DNA from: Bacteroidota bacterium
GTDB lineage: Bacteria; Bacteroidota; Ignavibacteria; Kapaibacteriales; NICIL-2
Length of the DNA: 38,468 bases
Assembly: GCA_019695345.1 (NCBI GenBank)
Contig: JAIBAE010000040.1
Location: 1-38,468 of the forward strand
Direction: 5' to 3'
Shown here: in pieces, positions 9,437-18,825 of the stretch
How the letters are laid out: every line of letters begins with the position of its first letter
How positions within the stretch are numbered: the stretch's first letter is position 1
The notes under the pieces: model-generated
Told to the model about the DNA's origin: nothing
Database searches by the model: none
The model's input: the letters and a program-made list of their open reading frames with translations, nothing else
Program-made: the position numbers and the translations under genes

Positions 9437-11203
9437 TTATATGATTCTGCGGGCTTTGATTCCACGCTCTAACCAATCTTTCTTTTTTAACAACTCCGGC
9501 AAGCTCATTTCTTCTTGGGCTTTGCCAAATCGTTTTTTAGCCTCTGCGTGTACTTGGCTAACTTCAACTCTCCGTCCGTGTGACTTTAAGATGTGTGTAA
9601 GTTTCTGTGCCAAGTCGGAGCATTCCATTCGTAATTGGTGCTCACGCTCACTTACATTGGTGACATTGCCATCGGGGATTCTTGAGATGGCGGCTCCCAT
9701 TAACTCCGGAAATAACGATAATTCGTGCGACGAAAAATTAGATTGTGCTACATCTTGTAATTCCCAAACTGCTTCTTTGTACTCAGGTGTTTTGCGTTCT
9801 ATTTGTTCGCCTTCGCGGGATTGCTTCATCTTCAATCCCATTTTTTCTTCTGTAGCAATCCATTCTAATATTCGTACCAACTCAGAATCATTTGCTGTAT
9901 AAATATCACAAACATTTTCCGATTCCGGGAACGAATCGTAATATCTCATTCCGCGGAAAACCTGTTGCAATGTTTTGGAGTATGCCCGCACTAAATCTGC
10001 TTTAATAATAACACTGATTGGCTTAATGTCTGTGCCTTCTCCAATCATGTCCACTTGTACCATAACATCTACTAAACCATCACGGTATTCCTGCAACAAC
10101 TGCAAACGTTCTGCTTCCGGAATATCCTGGCCTATTCTGGCAGTGCGGTAGTGTGGGTATCGTTCAACTATAAACTCCATCATTGCCTGTGCATGTTTGT
10201 TGCTCATGGCAATTACTAGCATTTGGTGTTGGCGTTTAACACCTGTTGCCTGAAGTGCATGTTGTAGTGTTTGGCGTTTCTCTGCAAAACGCTTAAAGGC
10301 GGGGTCTAACAATGCACGTAAGTATTCATCATGGAAACGTAATTTCTTGCGTGTAAAGTATGCATCAAGATTATTCTTATCTGCCGCTATATATGCCAAT
10401 GCACCAAGCGACATCTCAACGGTCTCGCCGCTTTGTGTATTATACATTTTAATGTTATAATCAACAATATGGCTTGCAACATGTTTTAGGATCCTGCCTT
10501 CGCTATGTGCATTACGTAACGATACCTCGTGTAATGCAACGTAAAATTGTTCTGCGCCGTTACTGGTGAATGGAACGCCAAACAATGTTTTATTATCCGA
10601 ACGTAATGGTGTTCCCGATAACGCTACAGAGCATGCATGAGGGAACTGAGAAATCTTTTCTGCCCACAAACCATCTTCACCTAAGTGATGTACCTCGTCA
10701 AAGATGAACATACACGGAGCTTGTTCGCAAAACGTGCGTAGTGCTTTATGTCCGCCCTTACCACTTGCATATTGGTACGTGGTAATTATTATATCAGTAT
10801 TGAGATTTTTCAGGAAGACTTTTTCACTATCAGCAACGCAATAGGTAAAAGGTGGTGCGCCAATGTTCATAAACACCCGAGCTAATTCTTTGGCATCGGC
10901 GTATTGGTCGCGCAAGTTGCCGCGCGGTACAAAGATGACAACCTTTTGCGCCTTGCGAAGCGTACGAGCAACCACAAAAGAAGAAAGTGCGGTAATTGTT
11001 TTTCCATACCCCGGAACAAACACCCCAAGATGATTCCTCTCGCCGCGCTGGAAAGCCTCGGCAAGCTTTTGTAAAAAAATAAACTGACCTTCGCGAAATC
11101 TGAAACCTCCAGTGCAAGAGATTCCGGGAATTGCTAGAGTTGGTTTAGGGTGCGCAATGCTGCTAATTACGCTATCCGTGAAGTTTTCATCCTTGAACGC
11201 CAT
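9437..11203 (-). CDS. DEAD/DEAH-box (SF2) helicase
   Basis: The 588-aa protein is a superfamily 2 helicase/translocase. Motif I is a Walker A variant (VPGYGKT, Lys68), motif II is DEVH (169-172) and motif III is SGTPLRSD. The second RecA domain carries MLVIAMSNKHAQ, then VDMIGEGTDIKPISVII and the motif VI-like TLQQVFRGMRYYD. The C-terminal tail (VHAEAKKRFGKAQEEMSLPELLKKKDWLERGI) resembles the tail of stand-alone helicases found in phages and some bacteria. No nuclease, methylase or specificity subunit is adjacent, so a restriction system is not supported. AAGGAT lies just before the start. It could act in DNA repair or be of phage origin; neither is shown by the sequence. Confidence 0.88.
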   Translation of the reverse strand: MAFKDENFTDSVISSIAHPKPTLAIPGISCTGGFRFREGQFIFLQKLAEAFQRGERNHLGVFVPGYGKTITALSSFVVARTLRKAQKVVIFVPRGNLRDQYADAKELARVFMNIGAPPFTYCVADSEKVFLKNLNTDIIITTYQYASGKGGHKALRTFCEQAPCMFIFDEVHHLGEDGLWAEKISQFPHACSVALSGTPLRSDNKTLFGVPFTSNGAEQFYVALHEVSLRNAHSEGRILKHVASHIVDYNIKMYNTQSGETVEMSLGALAYIAADKNNLDAYFTRKKLRFHDEYLRALLDPAFKRFAEKRQTLQHALQATGVKRQHQMLVIAMSNKHAQAMMEFIVERYPHYRTARIGQDIPEAERLQLLQEYRDGLVDVMVQVDMIGEGTDIKPISVIIKADLVRAYSKTLQQVFRGMRYYDSFPESENVCDIYTANDSELVRILEWIATEEKMGLKMKQSREGEQIERKTPEYKEAVWELQDVAQSNFSSHELSLFPELMGAAISRIPDGNVTNVSEREHQLRMECSDLAQKLTHILKSHGRRVEVSQVHAEAKKRFGKAQEEMSLPELLKKKDWLERGIKARRII

Positions 11204-11301
11204 TATATCCTTAACAACCGAAGTCTTACAGAAATGGGGCGCAAAAATAAACTACTCACGCACAATTCAAAACGATTCTTTAAATAAAAATAATTATATA
11301 T

Positions 11302-11366
11302 TGTTCTGCTATCGCAGGACTGCACCCAACAGCGGATATTTAACTACCTTAGCTTGCAGGAGATAA
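11302..11366 (+). repeat. Family-A covarying hairpin element, copy 2
   Basis: Flank CTGCTATCGCAGGA, stem half CTGCA (11320-11324), a 30-nt interior, stem half TGCAG (11355-11359), then GAGATAA. This is the only T:A variant at the covarying position. It lies between divergent helicase and Lon-type genes. Confidence 0.75.
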
Positions 11367-11406
11367 CCTCCATTATCAAAGTGCTTTTTTCGTGAATAGA
11401 AATTTC

Positions 11407-11414
11407 TATCTTTG
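11407..11414 (+). promoter_or_regulatory. Putative -7 box for the Lon-type protease gene
   Basis: TATCTTTG matches TAnnTTTG, 28 bases before the ATG. A T-rich stretch ending TTCG lies upstream at roughly the -33 distance. Confidence 0.45.
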
Positions 11415-11442
11415 TGCAAACATCTAACGTGGAAAATATCTC

Positions 11443-13917
11443 ATGCAAAAAAGAAAAGTCGCTACCACTAAAACCAAACGAGTTACAAAACCAAAAACAC
11501 ACTTCGAGTTAAAACCCAACGAATTGCGTTGGCGTTGCAACCACCGAATGTTTGAGTTTCGCACCACTGCCGAGTTAGAGCCACTTACTGGCATAGTTGG
11601 CCAACACCGTGCAATCGAAGCCATACGCTTGGGTGCAGAGATTGGCTCGCGCGGGTTTAACATATTTGTGATGAGTTTGCTTGGTACTGGACGCTTAACC
11701 ACAATACAGCAAGTATTGCGGCGGGTTGCGAACCATCATAAAGATTTTAATGACTATTGTTATGTAAACAATTTCAAGAATCCTGATATGCCACGCTTGT
11801 TAAAGTTTTCCGCCGGCGATGGCAGAAAATTTCAACGTGCAATGGATGATTGCATAACCTTATTACGAAGAAGAATACCACAGTTGTTTGAGGAAGCCCA
11901 TTTCCGTAAAACCCGCAACGAGCTAATCCAAACCTACCGCGAGCAAGAAACAACATTGTTAGAAGAGTTTGATGCACAGATTAGACCCAGTGGTTTTGCA
12001 TTGGGGCAAATCACCGATGAAGACGGAACATCAAAACAAGAGATATTTCCGTTGGTGAAAGGTCAACCTATTACAATTGATAAGTTAGATGAAATGGTTG
12101 CCGCTAAAAAACTAACTTTAAAAAAGGCGCAAGAAATTCTGGAGCAATACAACAAATTCCGCGATGAGTTAATGGATTTAGCCAGAAGGGGAATGCAGTT
12201 GGGGCAAGAGTTTAAGAGAGCATTATTAGAACACGATAAAGCTGCCTCATCAATGATTGTTCATTCTACCTTCAACGAAATCCGTGTCCAATTTGCCGAT
12301 TCTAAAGTGCATGAATACTTGAGTGAATGTGAAATTGATTTGTTGAATAACATTGAGATATTCTCTCCGGCCCATAGCGATGAAACTCAAGATGCAGAGC
12401 TAACGTCCGGTCAGCAATTAAGCGAGAAACTTCTGCAATATTCTGTAAATCTTATTCTCGATAATTCTGAGGCAAAAGCTGCACCTATTATAATCGAAAC
12501 TTACCCAACGTACATTAACTTGTTTGGTACTATCGAAAAGAAATATGATAAAAACGGTTTTGTAAAAACTGACTTCACGCAAATTAAATCCGGTGCTATG
12601 TTACGTGCCGATGGCGGTTACTTGATTGTAAATGCTAGCGATGTATTACTTGATGCAAACGTTTGGCAAACGTTAAAGAGAGTGTTGTTGTATGGTAGAT
12701 TAGAAATACAAAATCAAGACATCTCTAACATTATGGGCGCAACCTTAAAACCCGAAGTGATTGAAAGCAATGTTAAAGTAATTATGCTAGGTGATTACGA
12801 GACATATTCTGCTTTATATGAACTTGAAGAAGACTTTAATAAAATGTTTAAGATAGCAGCCGAGTTTGATTACGAAACCGATCGCGCTGAAAAGATGATG
12901 CAGAATTATGCACGTTTTGTTTCCAAGATATGTAGTGAAGAAAATTTCCCTCATGCTAATCCATCGGGTGTTGCTGCAATAGTTGAATGGGCTGTAGAAC
13001 AAACCGAAGACAAAAACAAAATCACTATCAACTTCAGCGAGGTTGCAGATTTAATACGCGAGGCATCATTCTACGCGCGGCAAGATTCTAAAAAGATTAT
13101 CAGTCGTACCATTATCGAAAAAACTCTTGCCATGCGCCGCCGCAGAACTGAACTGCAAGATGATAAAATTAAAAATCAGATTTATCAAGGAACCGTATTG
13201 ATTGATACAGTAGGGAAGAGAATCGGGCAAATTAACGGACTCACCGTGTACTCAACGGGCTTGATAAGTTTTGGTAAACCGGCGCGTATAACCGTTGCAA
13301 CCGGTGCCGGTAATGCAGGTATTGTAAACATAGAACGAGAGTCAGATTTCAGCGGTAGTATTCATACCAAAGGTGTATTCATTATAACAGGATTGTTACG
13401 TGAGTTGTTTGCCCAACGCCGTCCGTTAGCATTAAGTGCAAGTATTGGCTTCGAACAAAACTACGGTGGTATAGATGGCGATTCAGCCAGTGCAGCCGAA
13501 ATGATAGCTTTACTTTCGTCACTATCCAGAGTGCCTATCAATCAATCAATTGCCATTACCGGAAGTATAAACCAAAAAGGGGATATACAACCTATTGGGG
13601 GTGTGAACGAGAAGATTAAGGGCTTCTTTGAAATATGCGCAAAACGCGGTCTAAACGGTAAACATGGAGTAATTATTCCACATCAAAACATAGCCGACTT
13701 AATGCTCGACTACGATATTGTTGAAGCAGTAAAAAACAAAAAGTTCCACATCTACCCGATAAAGAGATTAGAGGAAGCAGTGGAACTGCTTATGGATATG
13801 AAGGCAGGTGAAATCAACGAAGGATTTACCTATCCCAGCGGAACGCTATACAAACTTGTTGACGAACGTTTAGACGAACTCTATCGTGTTGCGTTCAGGC
13901 ATGAGTTACGCATGTAA
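11443..13917 (+). CDS. Lon-related ATP-dependent protease (AAA_32 type)
   Basis: The 824-aa protein belongs to the Lon-related family that has an AAA domain with a family-specific N-terminus, not the classical LonA N-domain. The nucleotide-binding region has GIVGQHRAIEAIRLG and the variant P-loop LLGTGRLTT. A long helical insertion (about 130-300) follows. The C-terminal S16 protease domain carries the Ser/Lys dyad: Ser681 in DGDSASAAE and Lys724 in GGVNEKIKGFF, 43 residues apart as in LonA. It should degrade unfolded or specific proteins using ATP. The gene is transcribed alone from the TATCTTTG promoter and is convergent with dapA; the two stop codons abut at 13917/13918. Confidence 0.92.
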   Translation: MQKRKVATTKTKRVTKPKTHFELKPNELRWRCNHRMFEFRTTAELEPLTGIVGQHRAIEAIRLGAEIGSRGFNIFVMSLLGTGRLTTIQQVLRRVANHHKDFNDYCYVNNFKNPDMPRLLKFSAGDGRKFQRAMDDCITLLRRRIPQLFEEAHFRKTRNELIQTYREQETTLLEEFDAQIRPSGFALGQITDEDGTSKQEIFPLVKGQPITIDKLDEMVAAKKLTLKKAQEILEQYNKFRDELMDLARRGMQLGQEFKRALLEHDKAASSMIVHSTFNEIRVQFADSKVHEYLSECEIDLLNNIEIFSPAHSDETQDAELTSGQQLSEKLLQYSVNLILDNSEAKAAPIIIETYPTYINLFGTIEKKYDKNGFVKTDFTQIKSGAMLRADGGYLIVNASDVLLDANVWQTLKRVLLYGRLEIQNQDISNIMGATLKPEVIESNVKVIMLGDYETYSALYELEEDFNKMFKIAAEFDYETDRAEKMMQNYARFVSKICSEENFPHANPSGVAAIVEWAVEQTEDKNKITINFSEVADLIREASFYARQDSKKIISRTIIEKTLAMRRRRTELQDDKIKNQIYQGTVLIDTVGKRIGQINGLTVYSTGLISFGKPARITVATGAGNAGIVNIERESDFSGSIHTKGVFIITGLLRELFAQRRPLALSASIGFEQNYGGIDGDSASAAEMIALLSSLSRVPINQSIAITGSINQKGDIQPIGGVNEKIKGFFEICAKRGLNGKHGVIIPHQNIADLMLDYDIVEAVKNKKFHIYPIKRLEEAVELLMDMKAGEINEGFTYPSGTLYKLVDERLDELYRVAFRHELRM

Positions 13918-14799
13918 TTACAGAACGCCAATCTCTTTCAAGGCATCCACTAATTTCTGCTTGTTTACAGGAGCAATTGGCGTTAATGGCAGACGATATA
14001 CTTCTTCAATTAAACCCATTGCATGTAAAATTGCCTTAACAGGAATAGGATTCGATTCAATAAAATTCAATTTCATTAACGGTAACATTTTGTATTGCAA
14101 TTCGCGAGCAGTTGCAAAATCGTTTTGTAAGGCGGCACGAACACAATCGCCAAACATTTTTGGTAGGTAGTTACTTATTACAGCAATTACGCCTGTAGCA
14201 CCACAAGAAATAGCAGGTAATGCTAACGAGTCATCCCCACTTAACAAACTGAAATGTTCAGGCGCACTGCGTATAATTTCTTGCATTTGTTCAAGGTTGG
14301 CCGATGCTTCTTTGGTGGCAATAAAACGGTTTGAGTATTCTGCAATTCGTAATTGAGTTTCGGGTAACATGTTGCTTCCTGTGCGTCCCGGAACATTATA
14401 AATAATCATATCAATATCAACTGCATCCGCAATTGTACGGAAGTGTTCAAAGTGTCCGTTTTGGGTTGGCTTATTATAATACGGTCCAACCAGCAACACC
14501 GCTTCAGCCCCCATATCCTTAGCAGCCTGTGTTAGTTTAATCGAAGCCGCTGTGTCGTTCGAGCCCGTTCCTGCAATCACTTTACATCTTCCGGAAACAC
14601 GCTCTAAAGTGTAACTAATAACACTCAGTTTTTCGTAGGTACTTTGTGTAGCTGCTTCACCTGTGGAGCCGCATGGAACAATACCTTCCACGCCATGTTC
14701 AATTTGCAAATCAATTAACTTACCAAGCGAAGGAAAATCAATTTCACCCGATGGCAAAAAAGGTGTAACAAGTGCTGTTGCTGTACCAAAGAATTTCAT
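13918..14799 (-). CDS. dapA: 4-hydroxy-tetrahydrodipicolinate synthase
   Basis: The 293-aa protein condenses pyruvate with aspartate semialdehyde in the lysine/diaminopimelate pathway. All landmarks are present: GSTGE (44-48), Tyr134 in IIYNVPGRTG, Arg139, and the Schiff-base Lys163 in FIATKEAS. Length is standard for the family. The N-terminus MKFFGTATALVTPF is typical and fixes the start. Repeat element copy 3 lies directly upstream, between dapA and dnaG. Confidence 0.97.
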   Translation of the reverse strand: MKFFGTATALVTPFLPSGEIDFPSLGKLIDLQIEHGVEGIVPCGSTGEAATQSTYEKLSVISYTLERVSGRCKVIAGTGSNDTAASIKLTQAAKDMGAEAVLLVGPYYNKPTQNGHFEHFRTIADAVDIDMIIYNVPGRTGSNMLPETQLRIAEYSNRFIATKEASANLEQMQEIIRSAPEHFSLLSGDDSLALPAISCGATGVIAVISNYLPKMFGDCVRAALQNDFATARELQYKMLPLMKLNFIESNPIPVKAILHAMGLIEEVYRLPLTPIAPVNKQKLVDALKEIGVL

Positions 14800-14827
14800 A
14801 ATGTTTGTATGTACGTTAGTTAATATC

Positions 14828-14890
14828 TGTTGCTATCGCCAGACGGCACCTCTTGAAGGCGGTTATTATACCCATTGCCTTGCCGCTCAG
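14828..14890 (+). repeat. Family-A covarying hairpin element, copy 3
   Basis: Flank TTGCTATCGCCAGA, stem half CGGCA (14844-14848), a 32-nt interior, stem half TGCCG (14881-14885). The 3' flank (CTCAG) departs from the usual GARAG. It lies between dapA and dnaG. Confidence 0.72.
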
Positions 14891-14921
14891 TTCCATGTGT
14901 TCCAAAGATACGTTGTTGGAA

Positions 14922-16820
14922 TCAAAATTCATCAATAGTAATTCCACGAAGTTGCATATCAATCGCATTCTTACGTTTAACTAATTCCATATAAGCAAGA
15001 ATTGTATCATGGTCATCATTCTCTTTCAACTTGTTTTGTATTTCAGTTATTTGTTTAATAACCTTTATCAGCGAGAGTGATAATAAAGAATCGGATATTG
15101 CTTTTTTAATGTCAAGCTGAGGTAACTCAACATCAAAATTACTCCAGTTGCTACTTAGCTGTTCATCAGCAAACAGTAGTTCGCCAATAATGTTCTTGCA
15201 TGCCTGGTCTAACGCTTCGTTCATCATAACATGACCTGCAACCTCAACACCATGATGATGTGCATGTTGAACTGCCTGATAGATTGTTTTTGCTTCGGTT
15301 GTTACAAACGTATCAGTGCTAACTGCAAATCCTTCTTCCATCATCATAAAACCATGGGGCGATACCAATGCAATTTTCAGCAATATCTTTTCTTCGGGGG
15401 TAATGGCAGATTGCTGAATGGTTAGTTTCTCAGCAGGTGGTAATAACTCACGCTTGTTACCATTTTTGATCCACGTCTTCTTTTGCTGATATTGCTGGGG
15501 AACCGGAACTAAACTCTTACTAGGAATAATCTTGTTTAGCTCATCATATAATAACTGTTCCTGCAAAGAAAACCGTTGTGCAACCGAACGTAAAAATATA
15601 TCCCGTTGCAATGCATCTTGCACTAAGGATATTAACTTTACCAATGTACGTACAGCTTCTGCCTGGCCTTTTGGTGTAGCCAACATACCTTGTTGTTTGT
15701 ACTGTTCCGAAAGGTAATCAATAAAGTTCGGTGCATTCCTCAAAAACGTTCTGAATGTTTCAGCGCCATTTCTGCGAACAAAACTATCGGGGTCTTCTTT
15801 GTTTGGTAATGTAACAATGTTAACTTCAAACCCTTTATTTAAGGCCAGTTCAACACCTCGCATTGCGGCATTGATTCCCGCTGCATCGCCATCATATACT
15901 AAGTACATGGTGGTTGAATAGCGCGATAACACATCAAGTTGCTCATTGGTTAACGATGTACCTGAAGATGCTACGGCATTTCTAAACCCATTCTCATGTA
16001 GCGTAATAACATCTGCATAACCTTCAACCATAATCGAAGATTTCTCTTGGCGTATATGCTGCTTGGCCTGGAAAAGCCCATACAAGATTTTACTCTTATC
16101 ATATACCAATGATTGCGGTGAATTGATATACTTCGGTTGGTCTTTAACATCAGTTAATATTCGTGCTCCAAATCCAACAACTCTCCCCATCGAATCATGG
16201 ACGGCAAACATTGCTCTGCCACGGAATCTGTCATACACTTTGCCATCATCTTTCTCAATCACCAGTCCAGCATCCACTAGCGTTTCTTGGGTGTATCCTT
16301 GTTTAATCAGGTACATCATTGTTGCAGACCAATTATCAGGTGCATACCCTAACCCAAACGTTTGCATGGCATCCGCTGAGAAATCTCTATTCAGAAAATA
16401 TGTTCGTACTGAACTACCTTCTTTTGTTTGTAATTGTTTAGAGTAATACTCCAAAGCACTTTGTAATGCTTTATAAGCTAAGTCGGTTTTGTTTTGTTGT
16501 TCTTGCTCTTTTGGAGTGATGTCATCGGTCGGTATGGTAATACCTGCTTTGTTTGCAAGGAAACGAACAGACTCAACAAAGTTCTGTCCGTTATGTTCCA
16601 TCAGAAAAGAAATAACATTCCCGCTTTTACCACATCCAAAACACTTGTAGATTCCAAGCTCCGGGTTTACATTAAACGACGGCGTTTTTTCATTGTGAAA
16701 CGGACACAAACCAAGGAAGTTCTTTCCACGTCGTTGTAAGGCAACATGCTCACCAATCACATCCACAATATCAGAATGCGAGCGTACCTCTTCAACAATA
16801 TGTTCAGGTATGTGGTTAAT
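14922..16820 (-). CDS. dnaG: DNA primase
   Basis: DnaG makes RNA primers for replication. The CHC2 zinc finger (CPFHNEKTPSF...YKCFGCGKSG), the catalytic core and the TOPRIM domain (IMVEGYADVITL ... YLVYDGDAAG) are all present, followed by a helicase-interaction C-terminal domain. The first ATG/GTG/TTG in frame is GTG 16766, but it cuts into the conserved N-terminus. Upstream codons read IPEHIVEEVRSHSDIVDV, the expected DnaG start region, and the frame is open back to a TGA at 16832. No ATG, GTG or TTG lies in between, so I place the start at the ATT at 16820 (632 aa). That numbering puts the zinc ligands at Cys39, His42, Cys60 and Cys63, one off from the E. coli positions. The gene follows folK by 5 bp. 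Confidence 0.93.
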   Translation of the reverse strand: MNHIPEHIVEEVRSHSDIVDVIGEHVALQRRGKNFLGLCPFHNEKTPSFNVNPELGIYKCFGCGKSGNVISFLMEHNGQNFVESVRFLANKAGITIPTDDITPKEQEQQNKTDLAYKALQSALEYYSKQLQTKEGSSVRTYFLNRDFSADAMQTFGLGYAPDNWSATMMYLIKQGYTQETLVDAGLVIEKDDGKVYDRFRGRAMFAVHDSMGRVVGFGARILTDVKDQPKYINSPQSLVYDKSKILYGLFQAKQHIRQEKSSIMVEGYADVITLHENGFRNAVASSGTSLTNEQLDVLSRYSTTMYLVYDGDAAGINAAMRGVELALNKGFEVNIVTLPNKEDPDSFVRRNGAETFRTFLRNAPNFIDYLSEQYKQQGMLATPKGQAEAVRTLVKLISLVQDALQRDIFLRSVAQRFSLQEQLLYDELNKIIPSKSLVPVPQQYQQKKTWIKNGNKRELLPPAEKLTIQQSAITPEEKILLKIALVSPHGFMMMEEGFAVSTDTFVTTEAKTIYQAVQHAHHHGVEVAGHVMMNEALDQACKNIIGELLFADEQLSSNWSNFDVELPQLDIKKAISDSLLSLSLIKVIKQITEIQNKLKENDDHDTILAYMELVKRKNAIDMQLRGITIDEF

Positions 16821-16825
16821 AGATG

Positions 16826-17317
16826 TTATTCAAGTAATGTAACGGTTGATGTATCAGTACAATCTTCCAAAAGCACCGAAATTGATTTGTGTAAAACAGG
16901 ATGTACTACATCAGGCGCAATTTCGGTTGCCGGGACTAAAACAAACTTTCGCTCGTGCATTCTTGGGTGCGGAATAGTAAGAGAATCAGTTGAAATTATC
17001 TCATCGCCATACAACAGAATATCTATATCAATTTCGCGTTCATGCCATTGAGGTCGTTCAACTCTGCCAATCTTTTTTTCAATCAGTTTTATTCCCGTAT
17101 AGAATTCAATTGGAGTTAAACTGGTTGTTCCTAAAACGCACATGTTAATAAAATCCGGTTGCGTAGTATATCCAACCGGTTCTGTTTCATACAACCCAGA
17201 TTCAACAACATTCTTTAACAACATAACATCACGCAGTTCATTGCACGCTCTGTGTAAGTTCTGAATTCTGTCTCCTACATTGGAACCAAGCGAAAGCAGA
17301 ATTGATGTTTGTTTCAT
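16826..17317 (-). CDS. folK: 2-amino-4-hydroxy-6-hydroxymethyldihydropteridine diphosphokinase
   Basis: The 163-aa folate-pathway enzyme transfers pyrophosphate from ATP to 6-hydroxymethyl-dihydropterin. Signature stretches are LLSLGSNVGDR, ETEPVGYTTQPDFINM, and REIDIDILLYG followed by LTIPHPRMHERKFVL. The start MKQTSILLSLGS at 17317 gives the family length; an upstream in-frame Met would overlap folB. It sits 4 bp after folB and just before dnaG, consistent with a folB-folK-dnaG operon. Confidence 0.96.
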   Translation of the reverse strand: MKQTSILLSLGSNVGDRIQNLHRACNELRDVMLLKNVVESGLYETEPVGYTTQPDFINMCVLGTTSLTPIEFYTGIKLIEKKIGRVERPQWHEREIDIDILLYGDEIISTDSLTIPHPRMHERKFVLVPATEIAPDVVHPVLHKSISVLLEDCTDTSTVTLLE

Positions 17318-17321
17318 TGGC

Positions 17322-17705
17322 TTAATCGCGTTGCATTGTTTGCTCAACTTCAATGTAATCCACAACTTGACGGATTGGAACATTCATCTTACGAACGCGG
17401 CAAGTTGCTTCTAATACCTGTGGGAATTTTTCAAAGATTGCATTTAATATCTCGTAGACAACGGTCTCTACTAAGTTATATGAGTCTTCATCGTTCATCA
17501 CTTCCGATAAGCAAAACATTGCTTCTTCGTAGTTTAAGGCCACATTTACATCATCACTCAACACCGCTTGTGTTGAATCATACACCAAGTCTACGTCAAT
17601 CTGATATTGTCCGCCTAAATTCTTTTCTTCTTGTTTAACACCGTGGTAGGCAAAAAACTGTGCGTTTGAAATTGATAAACGAACCGGAGATACAATTTTA
17701 CTCAT
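17322..17705 (-). CDS. folB: Dihydroneopterin aldolase
   Basis: The 127-aa enzyme cleaves dihydroneopterin to 6-hydroxymethyl-dihydropterin and glycolaldehyde, the step before FolK. The motif FFAYHGVKQEE is the family signature, and Lys106 in RVRKMNVP is the likely catalytic lysine. It is the first gene of the minus-strand operon; a promoter box lies at 17735-17742. Confidence 0.95.
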   Translation of the reverse strand: MSKIVSPVRLSISNAQFFAYHGVKQEEKNLGGQYQIDVDLVYDSTQAVLSDDVNVALNYEEAMFCLSEVMNDEDSYNLVETVVYEILNAIFEKFPQVLEATCRVRKMNVPIRQVVDYIEVEQTMQRD

Positions 17706-17734
17706 GGAAATAATGTGTTAATGTTTTACAATGC

Positions 17735-17742
17735 TTACAAAT
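17735..17742 (-). promoter_or_regulatory. Putative -7 box for folB-folK-dnaG
   Basis: TAGATTTG on the minus strand matches TAnnTTTG, 30 bases before the folB start. Confidence 0.4.
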
Positions 17743-17851
17743 CTACATAAAATGAATTTGTAGAAGGTGGAATTGAATGTAAAACCTGAATTTCAGAGAA
17801 CTTTGTTTAACTTTCCCAAGTTTCGCTACAAACGATATCCATGCGCCAATC

Positions 17852-17908
17852 GTCGTTGGGCTCCGCCCGGGTGACGGCGCAGAATGAGTCACTTCGGCAG
17901 AAGTGGGA
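17852..17908 (-). repeat. GC-rich hairpin repeat, family B, copy 2
   Basis: On the minus strand a hairpin (CACTTC...GAAGTG) is followed by TTCTGCGCCGTCAC and then CGGGCGG, the same block as at 2831-2882. The upstream hairpin is kept although its sequence differs. It lies between divergent folB and lipB. Confidence 0.6.
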
Positions 17909-17928
17909 AACAATGATTTTTATAACTC

Positions 17929-18558
17929 ATGATTACTATTGAACATTGGGGCTTAATTGAATATAACGCCGCGTGGGATAGGCAAAAACAATACGTAGCG
18001 GAAATTCAACGAGGTGAACGAGATAGCACCTTAGTTTTGTGCGAACACCCTACGGTAATTACTATTGGCAGAAACGGTACAGAAGACAACGTAACAGCAT
18101 CCAACGATGAATTGGATAAACACGAGGTATCGGTGATTCCAATTAACAGAGGGGGAGATGTAACACTCCATAACCCAGGGCAGTTAGTTGGATATCCAAT
18201 TTTCCGGCTAACGGATTTTAAGGAAGATTTACATTGGTTCTTACGGGAAATTGAAGAATGTATTATTGAGTTGTTACAGCATTATTCAATTTCGGGTGAG
18301 CGAGTTGACGGTTTAACCGGAGTGTGGATAGATAAACAACGGAAAGTCTGCGCTATTGGATTGAATTGTTCGCGTTGGGTTACATCGCATGGATTTGCGT
18401 TGAATGTTGAAAACGATATATCGGAATTCAACTTTATTGTGCCATGTGGAATAACCGATAAAGAAGTAACGTCTATTTCAAAAGAATGCAATCAAAAAAT
18501 TGCAATACAAGAAGTTGCAGAAATTTGTGCGAAGATTTTTTCTAAAAAGTTTGCGTAA
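17929..18558 (+). CDS. lipB: Octanoyl-[acyl-carrier-protein]:protein N-octanoyltransferase
   Basis: The 209-aa enzyme moves octanoate from acyl carrier protein to lipoyl domains, the first step of lipoate synthesis. Visible motifs are INRGGDVTLHNPGQLVGYPI, the Lys in RKVCAIGLNCSRWVTSHGFALNV, and the acyl-accepting Cys173 in FIVPCGITDKEVTS. Length is normal. lipA, the next enzyme in the pathway, lies 0.7 kb downstream on the same strand, separated by tRNA-Gly and one small gene. Confidence 0.95.
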   Translation: MITIEHWGLIEYNAAWDRQKQYVAEIQRGERDSTLVLCEHPTVITIGRNGTEDNVTASNDELDKHEVSVIPINRGGDVTLHNPGQLVGYPIFRLTDFKEDLHWFLREIEECIIELLQHYSISGERVDGLTGVWIDKQRKVCAIGLNCSRWVTSHGFALNVENDISEFNFIVPCGITDKEVTSISKECNQKIAIQEVAEICAKIFSKKFA

Positions 18559-18636
18559 GTATTACCAAAAAGTAAAATTTTGTTTGCGTAGGTGGTGGTG
18601 AATGTAGTAGATTCGCGGCGCATTTGATTTCGGTTA

Positions 18637-18708
18637 GCGGGAGTAGCTCAGTGGTAGAGCGTCACCTTGCCAAGGTGAATGTCGCGAGTTCGACCCTCGT
18701 CTCCCGCT
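18637..18708 (+). tRNA. tRNA-Gly (GCC)
   Basis: A complete cloverleaf is present. The acceptor arms are GCGGGAG and CTCCCGC, the D-arm is GCTCAGTGGTAGAGC, the anticodon loop is TTGCCAA with anticodon GCC, and the T-arm contains GTTCGAC. The CCA tail is not encoded. A small hairpin (GATGGC GTAA GCCATC) at 18710-18725 follows at once. Confidence 0.97.
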
Positions 18709-18743
18709 CGATGGCGTAAGCCATCACTTCCTCTTTATGCTGC

Positions 18744-18784
18744 ATGCCTTGCTATCAATTCCCCCCGATGGCAGGGCATTTTTG
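18744..18784 (+). terminator. Rho-independent terminator after tRNA-Gly
   Basis: A 13-bp stem with two G:U pairs (ATGCCTTGCTATC with GATGGCAGGGCAT) is followed by TTTTT. Confidence 0.85.
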
Positions 18785-18825
18785 TGTCTGCTCATTTCTA
18801 ACTTTAACATACACGGAGGTTTAGG

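Noticed and set aside
9437-11203. Restriction-modification or defence helicase system
   Set aside because: No methylase, nuclease or specificity gene is adjacent; the neighbours are secreted proteins and a protease.
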